Shown: positions 41,934 through 50,664, numbered from the stretch's first letter. The stretch is 53,451 nt of DNA from Candidatus Symbiothrix dinenymphae (GCA_001417715.1 BBRT01000105.1:1-53451), one strand, 5' to 3'. Translations and numbers: made by a program. The notes: generated by a model from the letters alone, not told the origin.

Positions 41934-42934
41934 ATAATTATTTTAAATTTCCGGAAGAAAAACGAACAATAGATATTGAGCAGATAGCCAATAAAATTGG
42001 TCTCCCACCGCAATCAATCGAAAAGGACTTGTGGGTAACAACCATTTTGCAGATTGTGTTTTCGTTGCCTTTTGCTGACAGGTTGGTTTTCAAGGGCGGT
42101 ACTTCGCTGAGTAAGGTTTGGAATGTGATTGAACGGTTTTCGGAAGATATTGATTTGGCACTCGATAGAGCGCAATTTGATTTGGACGGCGATTTAACCA
42201 TAAAGCAACTCAAAAAGTTGCGCAAGCAATCATCGCTGTTTGTAAAGGAAACTTTTTGTGCGGAATTGCAGCAAGCGATTGAACAATACGGCATACACAA
42301 TCTTTGCACAATTGAGCCGCAACCCGACGGCGAAGGCGACAAAACCTATCCCGAACCGCGGAAAATCTTTATTCGTTACCAATCGCTGTTCGATGAACAG
42401 TCCTATTTGAAAGCGGAAATTGTGCTTGAAATCGGTGCAAGGTCGCTGATTGAGCCAACTGCCAAAGGCGAAGTCAAAAGTTTAATTTCCGAGAATTTTG
42501 ACATTGACACAGCCCTTGTCAAATCTGAAATTATTACGGCTGTGCCGGAAAAAACCTTTTTGGAAAAAGCCTTTTTGCTGCACGAGATTTTTACGGGTGG
42601 CGGCAGAATGCTTGCCAACCGCAAGTCGCGGCATTTGTATGACTTGGAAAAAATGATGGACAAAGATTTTGCCACGAAAGCCATTACCAACCACGAACTT
42701 TGGAACACGATACACCACCACCGCGAAGTTTTCACCCGCATAAACGGAGTGGATTATTCGCAGGATATACGCCGCCGCATTTGCCTCGTTCCGCCAGCAG
42801 AAGTGCTTGACGATTGGCAGCAAGACTATGAAAAAATGCAAAACACTATGATTTACGGCGATTCTTTGCCGTTTGATGCGTTGCTCAACCGAATAGAAGA
42901 ATTGCAGGAACGGTTTAGAATGCTGAAAAGATAA
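41930..42934 (+). CDS. AbiEii/AbiGii family nucleotidyltransferase toxin
   Basis: A 334-residue toxin of the AbiEii family, a DNA-polymerase-beta-like nucleotidyltransferase; studied members modify tRNA or cell components and can stop phage growth. Core motifs: FKGGTSLSKVW and FSEDIDLALDR (GGTS then two Asp), with a later conserved Lys-rich segment EKTFLEKAFLLHEIF typical of the family. The catalytic residues look intact. The full pair would be functional as encoded. Confidence 0.92.
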   Translation: MNNYFKFPEEKRTIDIEQIANKIGLPPQSIEKDLWVTTILQIVFSLPFADRLVFKGGTSLSKVWNVIERFSEDIDLALDRAQFDLDGDLTIKQLKKLRKQSSLFVKETFCAELQQAIEQYGIHNLCTIEPQPDGEGDKTYPEPRKIFIRYQSLFDEQSYLKAEIVLEIGARSLIEPTAKGEVKSLISENFDIDTALVKSEIITAVPEKTFLEKAFLLHEIFTGGGRMLANRKSRHLYDLEKMMDKDFATKAITNHELWNTIHHHREVFTRINGVDYSQDIRRRICLVPPAEVLDDWQQDYEKMQNTMIYGDSLPFDALLNRIEELQERFRMLKR

Positions 42935-42949
42935 CAAGTAACTTTTTAA

Positions 42950-43430
42950 AATATATGGTTCTACCGTTATTTGTGTGGAAAGATATCTTGTGTGTATCAC
43001 TATCCACAGCCAAGAAACCTCATGCCGTTCTGCTCGCATCCCGTAGGGTGGGGTGTCAAAAAGATTATAATCGGATGAAATTTTTGCGTTCTGTTTTTAT
43101 CCCTACGGGATAAAAACAATTTTAAAATTACCGGAAATTGCATGACACGATATTGCTGTCCCGTAGGGACAAAATATTGGTAGAAAAAGCCCATCACCCC
43201 ACCTCCTTCGTGCCGTAGGCACGAAATATCAATGTCGGTGTATCACATTCCGTCCCTAACGGGACGGTGGGGTGTAGAGGGTGTTTTCCGATTTCTACCA
43301 ACATTTTGTCCCTGCGGGACAGCAATATTGTGCCGGACAATTCCCTGCATAACCTGAACAATCGTCGGCGATTTTTCATAGCACTCGAAATTATTTTTTT
43401 TTGCCAAAAACATTTGTGCATTTCAAAAAT
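42950..43430. repeat. Cluster of small hairpin repeats, no gene
   Basis: The 596-base gap between the AbiEii toxin and rplU holds no gene. It contains at least five short hairpins: 43093-43117 (GTTTTTATCCC/GGGATAAAAAC), near 43160 (GTCCC-GTA-GGGAC type), near 43213 (GTGCC-GTA-GGCAC), near 43251 (GTCCC/GGGAC) and near 43307 (GTCCC-GC-GGGAC). Stretches resembling CACGATATTGCTG and GGTAGAAA occur twice in opposite orientation. The stem pairs change together, so the pairing seems conserved. Confidence 0.85.
43000..43046 (+). repeat. 47-bp direct repeat, right of the AbiE pair
   Basis: Partner of 41111-41157, one mismatch in 47, same orientation, 66 bases after the AbiEii stop. Confidence 0.97.
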
Positions 43431-43436
43431 TTGTTG

Positions 43437-43444
43437 TACCTTTG
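43437..43444 (+). promoter_or_regulatory. Promoter of rplU-rpmA-lgt
   Basis: TACCTTTG with a -33 TTG 20 bases upstream. The leader to the rplU ATG is about 80 bases long. Confidence 0.85.
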
Positions 43445-43462
43445 CGCCCGAAAAGTTCTTTA

Positions 43463-43512
43463 AGGGTTAGAAAAGAGAGGCGTGAGTGCGTTTCCACCCC
43501 CGGGCATAACCT
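43463..43512 (+). promoter_or_regulatory. Possible structured leader before rplU
   Basis: The leader can pair AGGGTTA with TAACCT around an inner stem GG-GTG/CAC-CC. This could be a ribosomal-protein autoregulatory leader, but the pairing is short and only one sequence is available. Confidence 0.3.
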
Positions 43513-43530
43513 GTTAAATTTAGAAAACAG

Positions 43531-43845
43531 ATGTATGTAATTGTAGAAATTCAAGGTCAACAGTTCAGAGTTGAAAAAGGTCAAAAGTTGTTTGTACACC
43601 ACCTTGAAGCAAAAAATGGCTCGCAGGTCGAGTTTGAAAAAGTTTTATTAGCCGATAATAACGGCACAGTGACCATCGGAACGCCCCTTATTGAAGGCGC
43701 GAAAGTGGTAGCAGAAGTAGTGGAGAACCTGGTGAAGGGCGACAAAGTCCTGATTTTCCACAAAAAAAGGAGAAAAGGTCACCGCAAATTGAACGGTCAC
43801 CGGCAGCAATTTTCTCAAATCGTGATAAAAGAAATTAAACTCTAA
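43531..43845 (+). CDS. rplU: 50S ribosomal protein L21
   Basis: A 23S rRNA-binding protein of 104 residues. It begins [22 protein letters not shown] and includes the C-terminal family signature [21 protein letters not shown]. It is first in the rplU-rpmA pair, with a long leader. Confidence 0.98.
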   Translation: MYVIVEIQGQQFRVEKGQKLFVHHLEAKNGSQVEFEKVLLADNNGTVTIGTPLIEGAKVVAEVVENLVKGDKVLIFHKKRRKGHRKLNGHRQQFSQIVIKEIKL

Positions 43846-43864
43846 TTTTTAAAATTGTACAAAA

Positions 43865-44125
43865 ATGGCACACAAAAAAGGAGTCGGTAGTTCAAAAAAC
43901 GGTCGCGAATCGCAGAGCAAACGCTTGGGCGTGAAAATTTTTGGTGGAGAACTCTGCAAGGCAGGTAACATCCTCATCCGTCAACGTGGCACCCAACACC
44001 ATCCGGGCGAAAATGTTGGCATCGGTAAAGACCACACGCTGTTTGCGCTCGTCCCCGGCACAGTGGTCTTCCGCAAACGCAGAAACGACCGCTCGTTTGT
44101 TTCGGTACTACCGCTTTCGGCATAA
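43865..44125 (+). CDS. rpmA: 50S ribosomal protein L27
   Basis: L27 reaches the peptidyl-transferase centre through its N-terminal tail. The 86-residue product begins [20 protein letters not shown] and includes [20 protein letters not shown]. It follows rplU by 19 bases. There is no N-terminal processing extension of the Firmicutes type. Confidence 0.98.
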   Translation: MAHKKGVGSSKNGRESQSKRLGVKIFGGELCKAGNILIRQRGTQHHPGENVGIGKDHTLFALVPGTVVFRKRRNDRSFVSVLPLSA

Positions 44126-44136
44126 CACACACAATT

Positions 44137-45027
44137 ATGCTATCATTCATCACTTGGACAGTTGACCCGGTAGCCTTTTCGATTCCGTTTTTGGGTCGAG
44201 AGGTGCGTTGGTACGGCATTTGTTTCGCACTTGGCTTTGCCATAGGGTCGTGGCTCGTTTGGAAGCAGTGGCAAAGCGAAAAGTTGCCGGAGCCATGGTT
44301 CGAGAAACTGTTTTTGTACGTCATCGCCATGACTATCGTCGGTTCCCGATTGGGACATTGCCTGTTTTATAATATTTTAGATTTTTCTGCTATTTCAGAT
44401 ACAGGAAAACACTTCATTAATAAGGAGAGCGAATATTTCATATATCCGTGGAAAATACTATATATCTGGGAAGGTGGGCTTGCCAGTCACGGTGGCACAC
44501 TCGGCATCATCATCGGGATGTGGTTTTATTGCAAATGGGTGACCAACAAGTCGATGCTGTGGGTACTCGACCGCTTGGTAGTACCCGTAGGCTTCACAGC
44601 CGCGTTCATTCGCCTCGGCAATCTGATGAATCACGAGATTTACGGACACGTCACAGATAAGCCGTGGGGCTTTCGCTTCACCGAAAATTTGGCGTATATG
44701 CGGCGCGGGATGGAGCCAATTTTTTCGGCACCATCGCACCCCACGCAAATTTATGAGATGTTTTTCTACGTCCTGACATCCTGTATCTGTATGTGGATGT
44801 ATTGGAAGCGCAAAGATTACAACTACGCGGGGCTGATTTTCGGTGTGTTTTTAATAGGTATTTTTCTGCCGCGCTTCTTCATCGAATTTTTGAAAAACGT
44901 GCAAGAAAGTTTTGAGGTCAATATGACATTGGATATGGGGCAATGGCTGAGCATCCCGTTCATCGCTGCCGGTATCTATTTGGCCTGCAAAGGGTTGAAA
45001 GCAAAACTCGCAGCACTAAGCAAATGA
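44137..45027 (+). CDS. lgt: Prolipoprotein diacylglyceryl transferase
   Basis: Transfers diacylglycerol to the lipobox cysteine of prelipoproteins at the inner membrane, the first step for the many lipoproteins in this window. The 296-residue multi-helix protein shows [18 protein letters not shown], the conserved [12 protein letters not shown], the Lgt signature [19 protein letters not shown], and [10 protein letters not shown]. It lies 11 bases after rpmA, so co-transcription is likely. Confidence 0.96.
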   Translation: MLSFITWTVDPVAFSIPFLGREVRWYGICFALGFAIGSWLVWKQWQSEKLPEPWFEKLFLYVIAMTIVGSRLGHCLFYNILDFSAISDTGKHFINKESEYFIYPWKILYIWEGGLASHGGTLGIIIGMWFYCKWVTNKSMLWVLDRLVVPVGFTAAFIRLGNLMNHEIYGHVTDKPWGFRFTENLAYMRRGMEPIFSAPSHPTQIYEMFFYVLTSCICMWMYWKRKDYNYAGLIFGVFLIGIFLPRFFIEFLKNVQESFEVNMTLDMGQWLSIPFIAAGIYLACKGLKAKLAALSK

Positions 45028-45073
45028 AACCGGCTTCGTTAAATTTTTTCTTGCACAATCCAAAAAAAAGTGT

Positions 45074-45081
45074 TACCTTTG
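45074..45081 (+). promoter_or_regulatory. Promoter of tRNA-Gly
   Basis: TACCTTTG with a -33 TTG 20 bases upstream, 11 bases before the tRNA 5' end. Confidence 0.85.
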
Positions 45082-45092
45082 CAACCGCAAAC

Positions 45093-45165
<73 letters not shown>

Positions 45166-45185
45166 CACTCTCAAACGGATGAATG

Positions 45186-45812
45186 ATGGTTAATCGCAGT
45201 GTCGCAACCTTTTTTATGATGAGTATATTGCTCTTTGGCGGTTGTTTCAATGCAAGTAACGACCGAAAAACAGGTGTGGATGTGAGCCGGATTGATTTTG
45301 CGGAGGGCGATTTGGTGTTCAGGCGCGGTTTGGGCGTGAAGTCGGAGGCGGTGCTCTCTGCCGACACAGAGGGGTTGTACAGCCATTCGGGCGTCGTGGT
45401 CAGGCAGGATTCGAGTTTCAGGATTGTTCATCTGACACCCGGCGAAAGGGAATCCGGAGAAACTGTTGACCGCATCAAAATGGATAGTCCGGAGGAGTTT
45501 TTTTCGGCAGACCGAGCGCAATACGGCGCAGTGTATCGGTTGTCGGATTCGACGAACATCCCCGCACAGGCGGCAGGGCAGGCGTTGAGGCTGTTGCAGA
45601 AAGGTATTTTGTTCGACCATGATTATCTGTTGGGCGACTCAACACAGATGTATTGCACAGAGTTTGTTTGGTACATCTATCTGCTTGAAGGAAAGGATAT
45701 TACGAATGGCAGCCGCAGTGAATTATACAATGTTCCGATGTTTTCGGGCATATATATATTACCGTCGGATATTTACAAAAATGGCGAATTTTCGCTTATA
45801 TATAATTTTTAA
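45186..45812 (+). CDS. YiiX/YebB-like NlpC/P60-type lipoprotein hydrolase
   Basis: A 208-residue lipoprotein (signal peptide ending SILLFGGC) of the permuted NlpC/P60 group. The catalytic histidine is in GLYSHSGVVVR and the cysteine in QMYCTEFVWYIY, with FAEGDLVFRRG as the preceding family motif. It probably hydrolyses amide or thioester bonds in the envelope. Two ATGs in a row at 45183 and 45186 make the start uncertain by one residue. It begins 20 bases after tRNA-Gly and may be expressed from the same promoter. Confidence 0.88.
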   Translation: MVNRSVATFFMMSILLFGGCFNASNDRKTGVDVSRIDFAEGDLVFRRGLGVKSEAVLSADTEGLYSHSGVVVRQDSSFRIVHLTPGERESGETVDRIKMDSPEEFFSADRAQYGAVYRLSDSTNIPAQAAGQALRLLQKGILFDHDYLLGDSTQMYCTEFVWYIYLLEGKDITNGSRSELYNVPMFSGIYILPSDIYKNGEFSLIYNF

Positions 45813-45823
45813 AATAGAGATTT

Positions 45824-46234
45824 ATGAAAAAAACAATGAGTTTAGTAGTTGCAGCCATCGCAATGGTCTTTGGCGCAACGAGTTGTGGTGGAGCTGAAAC
45901 TCCTGCAAGTATCGAAAAGAGTATCTATGCACAATTTCAAAAGGGAGATTTTGAAAAAGGCATAGAGTTGTATTTTGCCAATCTGGACAACATCGACAGG
46001 GACACACCCGAAGAGGTGGCGGAAGCCGTTAAGGTTTTTGCAGACAAAGCAAAGCAGACTTTTGAAGCCAAAGATGGACTCAAAAGTTATGAAGTGCTGG
46101 AAGAAATCATCACAGAAGATGGTGAAAGTGCAAGAGTGACCGGTAAACTCATCTACGGCGATGGTTCCGAGCAAGAAGAAAAAAATCAGTACGTCAAAAA
46201 AGATGGCGTGTGGAAAATCGTTTCAGGTAAATAA
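45824..46234 (+). CDS. DUF4878-like lipoprotein
   Basis: A 136-residue lipoprotein; the signal peptide is KKTMSLVVAAIAMVFGATSC. The mature part resembles the DUF4878/NTF2-like fold: ESIYAQFQKGDFEKGIELYF-type helix region (KSIYAQFQKGDFEKGIEL) and a closing GKLIYGDGSEQEEKNQY with GVWKIVSGK. NTF2-like lipoproteins of this kind are abundant in Bacteroidota and have no fixed role. It follows the previous gene by 11 bases. Confidence 0.82.
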   Translation: MKKTMSLVVAAIAMVFGATSCGGAETPASIEKSIYAQFQKGDFEKGIELYFANLDNIDRDTPEEVAEAVKVFADKAKQTFEAKDGLKSYEVLEEIITEDGESARVTGKLIYGDGSEQEEKNQYVKKDGVWKIVSGK

Positions 46235-46259
46235 TTGATAATAAAAAATATAAACAACA

Positions 46260-46694
46260 ATGAAAGCAAAAAGTATTTTACTCGTAGCAGCCGTGGCAAT
46301 GTCATTGGCAGCTTGCAACAAAACAAAGAAGGCAGACTCTGCCTCTGAATGTTGCGCAAAAGACACAACCACAGCGTGTTGTGCAAAAAAAGACACAGCC
46401 GCGTGTTGTGCCAAAAAAGACTCCATCGCGTGTGCCAAAGCAGAAGCCCCCGCTGTGGTGCCGGCTGTAGCCTTAAAAGAGTTTAAGGCATTGGCAAAAA
46501 GCTATGGCGAAGCGTTCAACAACATCAGCAAAAACCCGAAGAAATTTCAGGAATTGGCTGTTCAGGTGCAAACGAAAGCGGCTGAAATTGCGTCCATTAG
46601 TGACCAATTGAAACCGGCTCAACTGAAAGAGTACGAAAAGGCTCTGAAACTCATTGCGGAAGTCAATGCCGGCGGGACGAAGAAGAAAAAGTAA
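46260..46694 (+). CDS. Lipoprotein with CCAKKD repeats
   Basis: A 144-residue lipoprotein (signal peptide ending MSLAAC). The mature N-terminus contains repeats: ECCAKDT, ACCAKKDT, ACCAKKDS, then IACAKAE, that is three Cys-Cys pairs in a row. The C-terminal half is helical and basic (FKALAKSYGEAFNNISKNPK, ending GGTKKKK). I do not recognise the family. The paired cysteines could bind metal or form disulfide links. It lies 25 bases after the DUF4878-like gene, probably in one transcript. Confidence 0.8.
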   Translation: MKAKSILLVAAVAMSLAACNKTKKADSASECCAKDTTTACCAKKDTAACCAKKDSIACAKAEAPAVVPAVALKEFKALAKSYGEAFNNISKNPKKFQELAVQVQTKAAEIASISDQLKPAQLKEYEKALKLIAEVNAGGTKKKK

Positions 46695-46706
46695 TTTTCA
46701 ACATTC

Positions 46707-47570
46707 GTGAAACTGTCTGTTATCATTGTTAATTACAATGTTAAGGCGTTTTTAGAACAATGTCTGCACTCTGTGTTAGCATCGTCCATGATGGCTGATA
46801 CGGAGTGTATCGTGATTGACAATGCCTCTACAGACGGTTCGCAAGCCTGTTTGCCATCGCTGTTTCCACAGGTAAAATTCATTTTCAACAAGGACAATCT
46901 CGGTTTTGCAAAAGCCAATAATATCGGCATACGGCAAGCCAAAGGGGATTATGTGCTGTTGCTCAACCCCGACACGGTGGTTGGCGAAGACACCTTAGCC
47001 AATGTCTGCCGGTTTATGGATGAACATCCCAATGCCGGTGGGGTGGGAGTGGCGATGTACAACGAAAACGGAGCCTATTTGCCGGAGTCCAAACGCGGTT
47101 TTCCAACGCTGTGGGTGTCGCTGTGTAAGCTATTGGGCTTTACAAGACATTATTATTTAACCTATTTAGACCGCGAGCAGGTGCATGAGGTGGACGTGCT
47201 CGCCGGAGCGTTCATGATGATGCGAACCGAAGCGATACAAGCGACGGGCGGTTTTGACGAAACGTTTTTCATGTATTGGGAAGACACCGACCTCTCGTGG
47301 CGCATCAAACAGGCGGGTTACAAAAACTATTATCTGCCGGAAAAAATACTGCATTACAAAGGCGAAAGTGCCAAGCAAAATCGCTATAACTATGTGCGGG
47401 TCTTTTACGACGGCATGTGGATTTTTTACAAGAAACATAACCCCAAACAAGGCACATTGTCCTTATGGGGTATAAGATTGGGCGTCCGGAGTTTCCGTGC
47501 GCTATCGCTTTGCCGCGTGTGGGCGACCCGATTATTTATCTCTTTGAGCGGTCGCCGTAACGCGATTTGA
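46707..47570 (+). CDS. Family 2 glycosyltransferase
   Basis: A 287-residue GT-A enzyme of the rhamnosyltransferase-like kind. The donor site is [14 protein letters not shown] and [14 protein letters not shown] (DxD-like), the acceptor/base region [19 protein letters not shown]. The start is GTG at 46707 directly before the conserved [15 protein letters not shown]; no ATG is available. It probably acts on surface polysaccharide. It follows the Cys-rich lipoprotein by 12 bases and converges on rpmE2 with a 35-base overlap. Confidence 0.92.
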   Translation: MKLSVIIVNYNVKAFLEQCLHSVLASSMMADTECIVIDNASTDGSQACLPSLFPQVKFIFNKDNLGFAKANNIGIRQAKGDYVLLLNPDTVVGEDTLANVCRFMDEHPNAGGVGVAMYNENGAYLPESKRGFPTLWVSLCKLLGFTRHYYLTYLDREQVHEVDVLAGAFMMMRTEAIQATGGFDETFFMYWEDTDLSWRIKQAGYKNYYLPEKILHYKGESAKQNRYNYVRVFYDGMWIFYKKHNPKQGTLSLWGIRLGVRSFRALSLCRVWATRLFISLSGRRNAI

Positions 47571-47790
47571 ACTTGTCCACACGACCGGCAGTGTCCACCA
47601 ATTTGTGTTTGCCGGTGAAGAATGGGTGCGATGTGTTCGAGATTTCAATTTTCACCAAAGGATACGATACGCCACCGATTTCGATGGTTTCTTTGGCGTT
47701 GATGGTCGAACGGGTGATAAATGTATCCTCGTTAGACATGTCTTTGAATGCGACCGGACGATAATTTTCCGGATGAAGTCCTTGTTTCAT
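47536..47790 (-). CDS. rpmE2: 50S ribosomal protein L31, type B
   Basis: An 84-residue L31 of the zinc-free type B form: it begins [18 protein letters not shown] and ends [12 protein letters not shown], without the CxxC cysteines of type A. It includes the family strand [19 protein letters not shown]. The stop overlaps the convergent glycosyltransferase gene by 35 bases. Promoter at 47838-47845. Confidence 0.97.
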   Translation of the reverse strand: MKQGLHPENYRPVAFKDMSNEDTFITRSTINAKETIEIGGVSYPLVKIEISNTSHPFFTGKHKLVDTAGRVDKFKSRYGDRSKR

Positions 47791-47837
47791 TGTGCTTTAT
47801 AATTTTTATTTGTATTTTTTTTTCTCCTTTCGGGCTG

Positions 47838-47845
47838 CAAAGGTA
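47838..47845 (-). promoter_or_regulatory. Promoter of rpmE2
   Basis: TACCTTTG on the minus strand lies 47 bases upstream of the rpmE2 ATG. Confidence 0.75.
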
Positions 47846-47944
47846 CGCATAAATTTGGAATTTGCAATACTATCCCGGAGCACAAACAAAAAATGAGGTT
47901 AAAATTTTTTTTCACTTTTTGCATGCTATTCAAAAAATAATGCT

Positions 47945-47952
47945 TACATTTG
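47945..47952 (+). promoter_or_regulatory. Promoter of the HigB/HigA pair
   Basis: TACATTTG lies 21 bases upstream of ATG 47974 and overlaps the alternative start at 47950, so the later ATG is chosen. Confidence 0.65.
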
Positions 47953-47973
47953 CACCGAAAAATAAATGCACCA

Positions 47974-48327
47974 ATGGGAGAAGAACATAAAAGAAAAATA
48001 TTTTATTACAAAACGTATTATCTTGACTTTTTTAATACATTAGACGTTAAAGTTCAGAAAAAGTTTAACTGGACTTTGGGGCTTATAGCCACCGTAGAAC
48101 AGGTGCCAAAGAAATATTTTGAGCACATAACAAATTCTACCGGGCTTTATGAGGTACGTGTCGAAGTCGGTTCTGATATTTATCGTGTTTTTGGTTTTTT
48201 CGATGAAGGACAGCTTGTAATACTTGTCAATGGGTTTCAAAAGAAAACGCAGAAAACACCTCCCGGTGAGATAGAGAAAGCAGAGAAACTTAAAAAACAA
48301 TATTTTGATGAAAAAGGAAATAAATAG
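47974..48327 (+). CDS. HigB/Gp49-type toxin (RelE superfamily)
   Basis: A 117-residue RelE-superfamily toxin of the phage Gp49/HigB type, expected to cut mRNA on ribosomes. Typical are NWTLGLIATVEQVPKKYF, the strand LYEVRVEVGSDIYRVFGFF, and the C-terminal VNGFQKKTQKTPPGEIEKA, with its Lys/Arg-rich active strand. It precedes its antitoxin (toxin-first order, as in higBA) with a 20-base overlap. The antitoxin is truncated within its HTH. The toxin looks complete, which makes its survival remarkable. Confidence 0.88.
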   Translation: MGEEHKRKIFYYKTYYLDFFNTLDVKVQKKFNWTLGLIATVEQVPKKYFEHITNSTGLYEVRVEVGSDIYRVFGFFDEGQLVILVNGFQKKTQKTPPGEIEKAEKLKKQYFDEKGNK

Positions 48328-48592
48328 CAATTTGACTTCGTTTGAAAGTCACTTGGAAAGTCAGTATGGGGCACGGGGAACAGCCCCAAGGGAGCAATAT
48401 GAAGAAGAATTTGAAACATTCAGAGTGGGTGTTATGCTGCAAGAATTACGCAGAAATAAGGGATTAACTCAGGAAAAACTTGCCCAAAAATGCGGAACAG
48501 CTAATTTTGCATTGCCATTCAAAAAAAAAATGCTTACCCTTGCCGCGATTTTTATCAAACCTCATTTCTCAAACCTCCCTGTTACAAAATAG
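48308..48592 (+). pseudogene. Truncated HigA-type XRE antitoxin
   Basis: The N-terminal half (to about residue 66) matches XRE/HigA antitoxins paired with Gp49 toxins: LQELRRNKGLTQEKLAQKCG. The sequence then diverges at GTANFALPFKKK into unrelated residues, where TKAYISRIE-like recognition-helix sequence would be expected. The frame ends at 48592, overlapping the convergent hydrolase gene by 31 bases. The junction near 48500 is followed by a promoter-like TACCCTTG at 48534, so a deletion probably joined intergenic DNA to it. DNA binding is probably lost; toxin binding by the N-terminal half is uncertain. Confidence 0.75.
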
Positions 48593-50007
48593 ACCGGCAC
48601 TGATGGCTCGCTCTCGTTGTGGTAGCGGTCGTAGGAGGTTACTGCATAATAATCGCCGCGCTCTATGGTGGAGTCTATTGGCACTAACACTGCCGAGCCT
48701 TCGACGCGGGTGGCGAGTAAATTGGCTGCATTGCTTGTGTCAACGGGGGAGGTGGGCGAACAATAGATGTTGTAAAAAACTTTTTTCCTGTTGGGTTGTT
48801 TCACCGCTTCCCAGCTGAGTTTGAGAAAATCACCCTCGCGCACGCCTTCCACCTCGTGCGGTGGCAACGGTCTGGTAGCATCCAACCAAATCATGGGCGA
48901 CAATAGCGAAGGGGAGGAATAATAATCGTTGACGAGTTTATTCATAATGCCCTTGGTATTGTCTGTCAGATACTTCAGGCGGTAGAATGCGTGACCGCCC
49001 ATTTTGTGCTTGCGGATGTCATCCAGCTGTGCCGTCAGGTCGTGAAGTGTCCAATTGCCCTCTCGCCGGTCTAAATTGTATGCCGCCAGACCCACGACAA
49101 TCGGTCTGCCGTGGCCGCGGTGTTGCCAATCATCCACATAAGGGAAAAAGAGATTGCCCTTGTTATACATCATGGGGACGATAAAATCGTGTTTCCCCTT
49201 TTTCAACCAATCCTCGGGGTCTTGCCCCACATCCACAGCCGTCATATAGTGGCGTTCGGGCTCAATGCGGTGGTCATACTTCCCGATGACGGAACTGCTG
49301 ACCTGTACCCATGGCTTTCGCGCTTTCACCTGGTCGTAGAGTTGGTAAACAAACTGATTGATGTTTGCTGTGCGCCAGTCCGCCTTATTCGCGCCCTTTC
49401 CGTATTGTTGGAAGGTGGAATTGTCCGGGAAACTGCGGTCAGGGTAGCGAATATAGTCCAAATGAATCCCGTCAATGTCATATTTGACTACAATTTCGTT
49501 GACGAGATGCAACAGATATTTGTTCGTGTTAGGGTTGCCGGGGTCTAAATAGACCTCATTTTTATGCTGTTTGACGAAATCTTTGGTTTTTTGGCCGGTC
49601 GTCGAAAAGGCATCTCGCCCCAGCGGATAGGTCACAAGCCACGCATGGCATTCCAATCCGCGCTCGTGACATTTTTCTATCGCAAAAGACAAGGGGTCGT
49701 AATGGCTGGTCGTGTTTTTGGAAGCAATACTGGCAGCCTGTGGTTCAAATTGGGAAGGGTAAATCACATCTCCGCGCAACCGAGCCTGCAAAAGCACCAC
49801 ATTGAAGTTGGCGACTTTCAGCTTATCCAAAATCTCTTCAAAATCGGCTTTTTGCTGTTCAATATCGGCTGCATTTTTATGCGGAATTTGAGGCCAGTCG
49901 AGCGAAAAAATGCTCGTAATCCACACGGCACGCATCTCCACTTTGGGCGATTGTGCATAAAGGGCACTCACAGTCAGTAGCATCAATATTAGTGAAAGTT
50001 GCTTCAT
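48562..50007 (-). CDS. Family 10-like glycosyl hydrolase (GHL10/DUF187)
   Basis: A 481-residue exported hydrolase of the glycosyl-hydrolase-like GHL10 family, possibly acting on peptidoglycan-derived or other glycans. The signal peptide is QLSLILMLLTVSALYAQ. The barrel starts EMRAVWITSIFSLDW and includes YDIDGIHLDYIRYPDRSF (conserved DxxxRYP) and HDFIVPMMYNKGN. The C-terminal part (from about 400) looks like a fibronectin-type fold. The family function is predicted only. It is followed upstream by the OmpH-like gene (21-base gap), so both may be in one transcript. Confidence 0.9.
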   Translation of the reverse strand: MKQLSLILMLLTVSALYAQSPKVEMRAVWITSIFSLDWPQIPHKNAADIEQQKADFEEILDKLKVANFNVVLLQARLRGDVIYPSQFEPQAASIASKNTTSHYDPLSFAIEKCHERGLECHAWLVTYPLGRDAFSTTGQKTKDFVKQHKNEVYLDPGNPNTNKYLLHLVNEIVVKYDIDGIHLDYIRYPDRSFPDNSTFQQYGKGANKADWRTANINQFVYQLYDQVKARKPWVQVSSSVIGKYDHRIEPERHYMTAVDVGQDPEDWLKKGKHDFIVPMMYNKGNLFFPYVDDWQHRGHGRPIVVGLAAYNLDRREGNWTLHDLTAQLDDIRKHKMGGHAFYRLKYLTDNTKGIMNKLVNDYYSSPSLLSPMIWLDATRPLPPHEVEGVREGDFLKLSWEAVKQPNRKKVFYNIYCSPTSPVDTSNAANLLATRVEGSAVLVPIDSTIERGDYYAVTSYDRYHNESEPSVPVYFVTGRFEK

Positions 50008-50028
50008 AGAGTGCTACACAACGGGTTT

Positions 50029-50625
50029 TTATTTGAATCGCTTGTTCAAAAACTCGGTTACTTCCTGCGTGATGTTGTAGCGTTCGTCCGCATATAAAAT
50101 GGTGCTGTTAGCGGACTTGGTGAAAATCATTTGGTACCTCTGCGGAGTGTTAAACTCCTTGATACCTTTTGCGAGCGAATCGTTTAGCTGCTGCTGGATG
50201 TTGCGCGACTCCTGAGCCAACTCCTGCTGCACCTGTTCTGCCCGTTTTTCGAGGTCTGCCTGCATCTTTTGAATGCGTGCTTGCTCTTGTTGTGCCCGTT
50301 CCTGGCTCAAAAAAGCGTTGTTTTGCGCCTTCTGTTGAAATGCAATCATCTCATTTTGAAGTTTTTGCCCGGAAGCACTCAGCGAAGCATTTTGTTTCGC
50401 CAATTTCGTCTCATAACCATCCACCAATTGCAGGTAGAAATTCAATTGTTTGAGGAGCGTGTCGGCATCCACATACGCCAACGGGAGCAGCTCGGAAGGG
50501 ACACCTTCCGCAACCACAACACCTTCGGACGTCGTTTCGACCCCTTTTTTACCACACTGCGTAAACACCAGCATCACGCCTGTTACGGCGAGAATTTCCA
50601 AAAAAATGTGTACTCTCTTATTCAT
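50029..50625 (-). CDS. OmpH/Skp family periplasmic protein (lipoprotein)
   Basis: A 198-residue protein with a lipoprotein-type signal (GVMLVFTQC) and an OmpH/Skp-like domain: AYVDADTLLKQLNFYLQ at the start of the domain, long coiled-coil helices (SQERAQQEQARIQKMQADL, QQELAQESRNIQQQL), then FTKSANSTILYADERYN at the end. Skp-like proteins hold outer-membrane proteins in the periplasm. The lipobox is unusual for Skp but frequent in Bacteroidota. Promoter at 50657-50664. Confidence 0.87.
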   Translation of the reverse strand: MNKRVHIFLEILAVTGVMLVFTQCGKKGVETTSEGVVVAEGVPSELLPLAYVDADTLLKQLNFYLQLVDGYETKLAKQNASLSASGQKLQNEMIAFQQKAQNNAFLSQERAQQEQARIQKMQADLEKRAEQVQQELAQESRNIQQQLNDSLAKGIKEFNTPQRYQMIFTKSANSTILYADERYNITQEVTEFLNKRFK

Positions 50626-50656
50626 AATTATCTGTATAATTTCATAAATCGGGCTG

Positions 50657-50664
50657 CAAAAGTA
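50657..50664 (-). promoter_or_regulatory. Promoter of the OmpH-like gene
   Basis: TACTTTTG on the minus strand lies 31 bases upstream of the ATG at 50625. Confidence 0.6.

Noticed and set aside
41111..43046. 47-bp direct repeats as phage attachment sites
   Set aside because: No integrase or phage gene lies between the repeats; only the AbiE pair. A recombination cassette is the better description.
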